From Candidatus Sulfopaludibacter sp. SbA3 (GTDB lineage Bacteria > Acidobacteriota > Terriglobia > 2-12-FULL-54-10), in assembly GCA_945865705.1 (NCBI GenBank), contig CAMBEY010000147.1:1-7302 (forward strand): 7,302 bases of DNA, in the 5' to 3' direction. A program made the position numbers and the translations under genes. The notes beneath the pieces were generated by a model, which was not told the DNA's origin, did no database searches, and saw nothing but the letters and a program-made list of their open reading frames with translations. Below are positions 6,110 through 7,302 of the stretch, one piece after another. Every line of letters begins with the position of its first letter. Position 1 is the first letter of the stretch.

Positions 6110-7183
6110 CTACTTCATGTAACGCACTTCGCGGTAATACTTGGCCGCGCCGGGATGCAGCGGCACATCGAACGCCTTCCAGACACTCCGCCAGTTATAG
6201 GAAAAATTCATCGAACTCCACTGCAATAATTCCTGCTGCTCGTCCATGGCCTTGGCCAGCGTGTAGGCAAAATCGTCAGGCATATCGTCGCGGCCATAAA
6301 TGACGGTGCCGGTGCGGCCCAGCGTTTGGATTGGGCGATTGATGCCGCGGAAGTATCCCTGTGGCATGGTCTTCTCGACCATGTAAAAATCCTTCGCCAG
6401 CTTGGCGCGCAAGGCAGGCGCGATCTCCAGGTAGATCAGATCTTCCTTCTGAGTCAGCTCATACCAGAAGTTGTATTCCGGCGCGTTGACCATCGACCCG
6501 AAGCCGATTATGACATCGAGACCTTGGCGATGGTCCGCGCCGCTTTCCGTGCGCAACTCGCCGCCCTGCGAAGCCATCTTCTCTTTAGAGAGACCGTAAA
6601 ATTCAAGCACGGTGGGCGTAATATCGCCGCCGATGCTGGTTGTGGCCAGCACCTTTACGGGTAATCTTTTCTCGACAATTTCGCTCAGCTCTTTGATGCC
6701 GGAACTGGCCTTCACCGCGACCACGTAATAAGTCGGCTCCTGGATGTGCGCGATTACGCGCAGATGTTTCCGTGGCCCTTCTTTGTCCTTCGCAAAATCA
6801 TGGATGCCGAGATAAGCCCACTGCAGGAACTGCGAGCCGGTGGCTCCGAAGTCAACAGGGCCCTTGGGCAGAGGCTCCGTGCCGGTGCCGCGCGGCTCGG
6901 GCATCATCGCTCCAGACACCATTCGCGTTTCGCGCGGCCCGCCAGCGCAGACATAGCAAATTTGGACGTCCCAGCCATATCCCTTCATTGCTTCGCGCAC
7001 AATCTCTCCCATCTCTCCCCACGGGCAGGTCGGACAAGCGCCGCCAAATACCGGTTTCTTCAATGCATATCCAGTTTCGCGTTTTGCGGCGCTCTGTCCA
7101 ACGGCGTTTTGCGCCATTGCGGTTCCGGCTATCCACAGCACGGCACACAGCATAGCGGCTGATATCACAAATTTCATTCGCAT
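6110..7183 (-). CDS. TAXI-family TRAP transporter solute-binding protein
   Basis: Periplasmic receptor of the TAXI (TRAP-associated, NMT1-like) type, which delivers a carboxylate-bearing solute to a TRAP permease. Seen: a Sec signal peptide (MRMKFVISAAMLCAVLWIAG, cleavage after TAMA at about 24); a two-lobe receptor body with VDFGATGSQFLQWAYLG, LRVIAHIQEPTYYVVAVK and a strand leading to IGGDITPTVLEFYGL; and the C-terminal signature PLHPGAAKYYRE (341-351), very typical of TAXI proteins. It has 357 residues, slightly long for the family. The extra length includes residues 45-107, with two cysteine pairs, CPTC (50-53) and CYVC (76-79), unusual for this family as I know it. The start is set at ATG 7183 because GAGG lies 6 nt upstream. 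ATG 7189 directly abuts that GAGG but overlaps the stop of a possible leader ORF (ATGA), so coupled initiation there is an alternative. No permease subunit is in view, and the terminator follows at once, so the transporter partner must lie upstream of this window edge or elsewhere. Confidence 0.88.
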   Translation of the reverse strand: MRMKFVISAAMLCAVLWIAGTAMAQNAVGQSAAKRETGYALKKPVFGGACPTCPWGEMGEIVREAMKGYGWDVQICYVCAGGPRETRMVSGAMMPEPRGTGTEPLPKGPVDFGATGSQFLQWAYLGIHDFAKDKEGPRKHLRVIAHIQEPTYYVVAVKASSGIKELSEIVEKRLPVKVLATTSIGGDITPTVLEFYGLSKEKMASQGGELRTESGADHRQGLDVIIGFGSMVNAPEYNFWYELTQKEDLIYLEIAPALRAKLAKDFYMVEKTMPQGYFRGINRPIQTLGRTGTVIYGRDDMPDDFAYTLAKAMDEQQELLQWSSMNFSYNWRSVWKAFDVPLHPGAAKYYREVRYMK

Positions 7184-7185
7184 GG

Positions 7186-7245
7186 TCATCCTCTTTCTTG
7201 CGTCAAATAGAATTTTGCAGTTAGAGCAGCTAGGGAAATTATCAT
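7186..7245 (-). CDS. Possible 19-codon leader ORF upstream of the TAXI gene (tentative)
   Basis: On the minus strand a strong GGAGG (7256-7260) lies 10 nt before ATG (7243-7245). The ORF reads MIISLAALTAKFYLTQERG and its TGA (7186-7188) overlaps the ATG at 7189 as ATGA, the usual arrangement for translational coupling. It could be a regulatory leader peptide or upstream ORF. It has no run of one amino acid as in classical attenuators. Its short length means chance cannot be excluded. Confidence 0.3.
   Translation of the reverse strand: MIISLAALTAKFYLTQERG
7190..7193 (-). promoter_or_regulatory. Ribosome binding site of the TAXI gene
   Basis: Minus-strand GAGG, within AAGAAAGAGG, lies 6 nt before ATG 7183 and directly against ATG 7189. 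This favours 7183 as the independent start. Confidence 0.6.
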
Positions 7246-7263
7246 CGGAACCTTACCTCCGAT
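7244..7263. repeat. Inverted repeat in the TAXI leader region
   Basis: ATCGGA (7244-7249) and TCCGAT (7258-7263) are perfect 6-bp arms around an 8-nt loop. On the minus strand one arm covers part of GGAGG and the other covers part of the leader ATG. It could act as an operator or as a hairpin hiding the leader's ribosome binding site (inference). Confidence 0.4.
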
Positions 7264-7302
7264 AAAAATTTACTAACAAGATTTTCTATCAAAACTTCCT
7301 CT
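7261..7302 (-). promoter_or_regulatory. AT-rich probable promoter region of the TAXI gene
   Basis: Only 35 of 102 bases are G or C in 7201-7302, far below the genes. TTGATA (7287-7292, minus strand) is 5 of 6 to a -35 box. No convincing -10 lies at 17 bp; the best is TTTTAT (7262-7267) at 19 bp. A GATAAT at 7238-7243 is a -10-like alternative with a poor -35. The exact promoter is undecided. Confidence 0.3.

Noticed and set aside
6746..7162. Plus-strand open frames opposite the TAXI signal peptide and first lobe
   Set aside because: The minus-strand TAXI frame carries a signal peptide and the family signature. These are composition-driven shadows.
1..7302. CRISPR arrays, tRNA or rRNA genes, insertion-sequence ends
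   Set aside because: No regularly spaced direct repeats, cloverleaf-like segments, transposase motifs or long terminal inverted repeats were seen by eye on either strand.

Overview
The window reads like a chromosomal accessory or catabolic region of a fairly GC-rich Gram-negative bacterium. Three products carry Sec signal peptides for export, and one is a periplasmic solute receptor. The style (secreted YtcJ-like amidohydrolases beside a UbiD decarboxylase and a TAXI receptor) recalls uncultured Acidobacteriota or proteobacterial genomes. That assignment is an impression from protein style, and no marker gene here supports it.

Layout. 1-1110 (+): the C-terminal three quarters of a UbiD-family prenyl-FMN decarboxylase, cut by the window edge. 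1111-1314: three hairpins in a row, the last a good intrinsic terminator. 1315-2053 (-): a small lower-GC cassette of two genes, a winged-helix/excisionase-like protein and an M15-type zinc peptidase without a signal peptide, resembling a phage or mobile-element remnant. 2021-3973 (+) and 4105-6027 (+): two tandem, diverged, secreted amidohydrolases of the amidohydrolase_3 (YtcJ-like) group. The second has its own near-consensus sigma-70 promoter. 6028-6109: a perfect 16-bp bidirectional terminator. 6110-7183 (-): a TAXI-family periplasmic solute-binding protein with two CxxC pairs and no TRAP permease in view. 7184-7302: its AT-rich leader, with a possible 19-codon upstream ORF.

How the genes may work together (inference). 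The amidohydrolases would hydrolyse a C-N or similar bond of an unknown substrate outside the cytoplasmic membrane. The TAXI receptor would capture an organic acid for uptake by a TRAP permease encoded elsewhere, and the UbiD enzyme would decarboxylate or carboxylate an aromatic or alpha,beta-unsaturated acid in the cytoplasm. Nothing in the sequence fixes the substrate, and the terminators and opposite strands show these are at least three transcription units. The most interesting points are the divergent active site of the second amidohydrolase, the cysteine pairs and leader of the TAXI gene, and the phage-like insert whose 5' end overlaps the first amidohydrolase.
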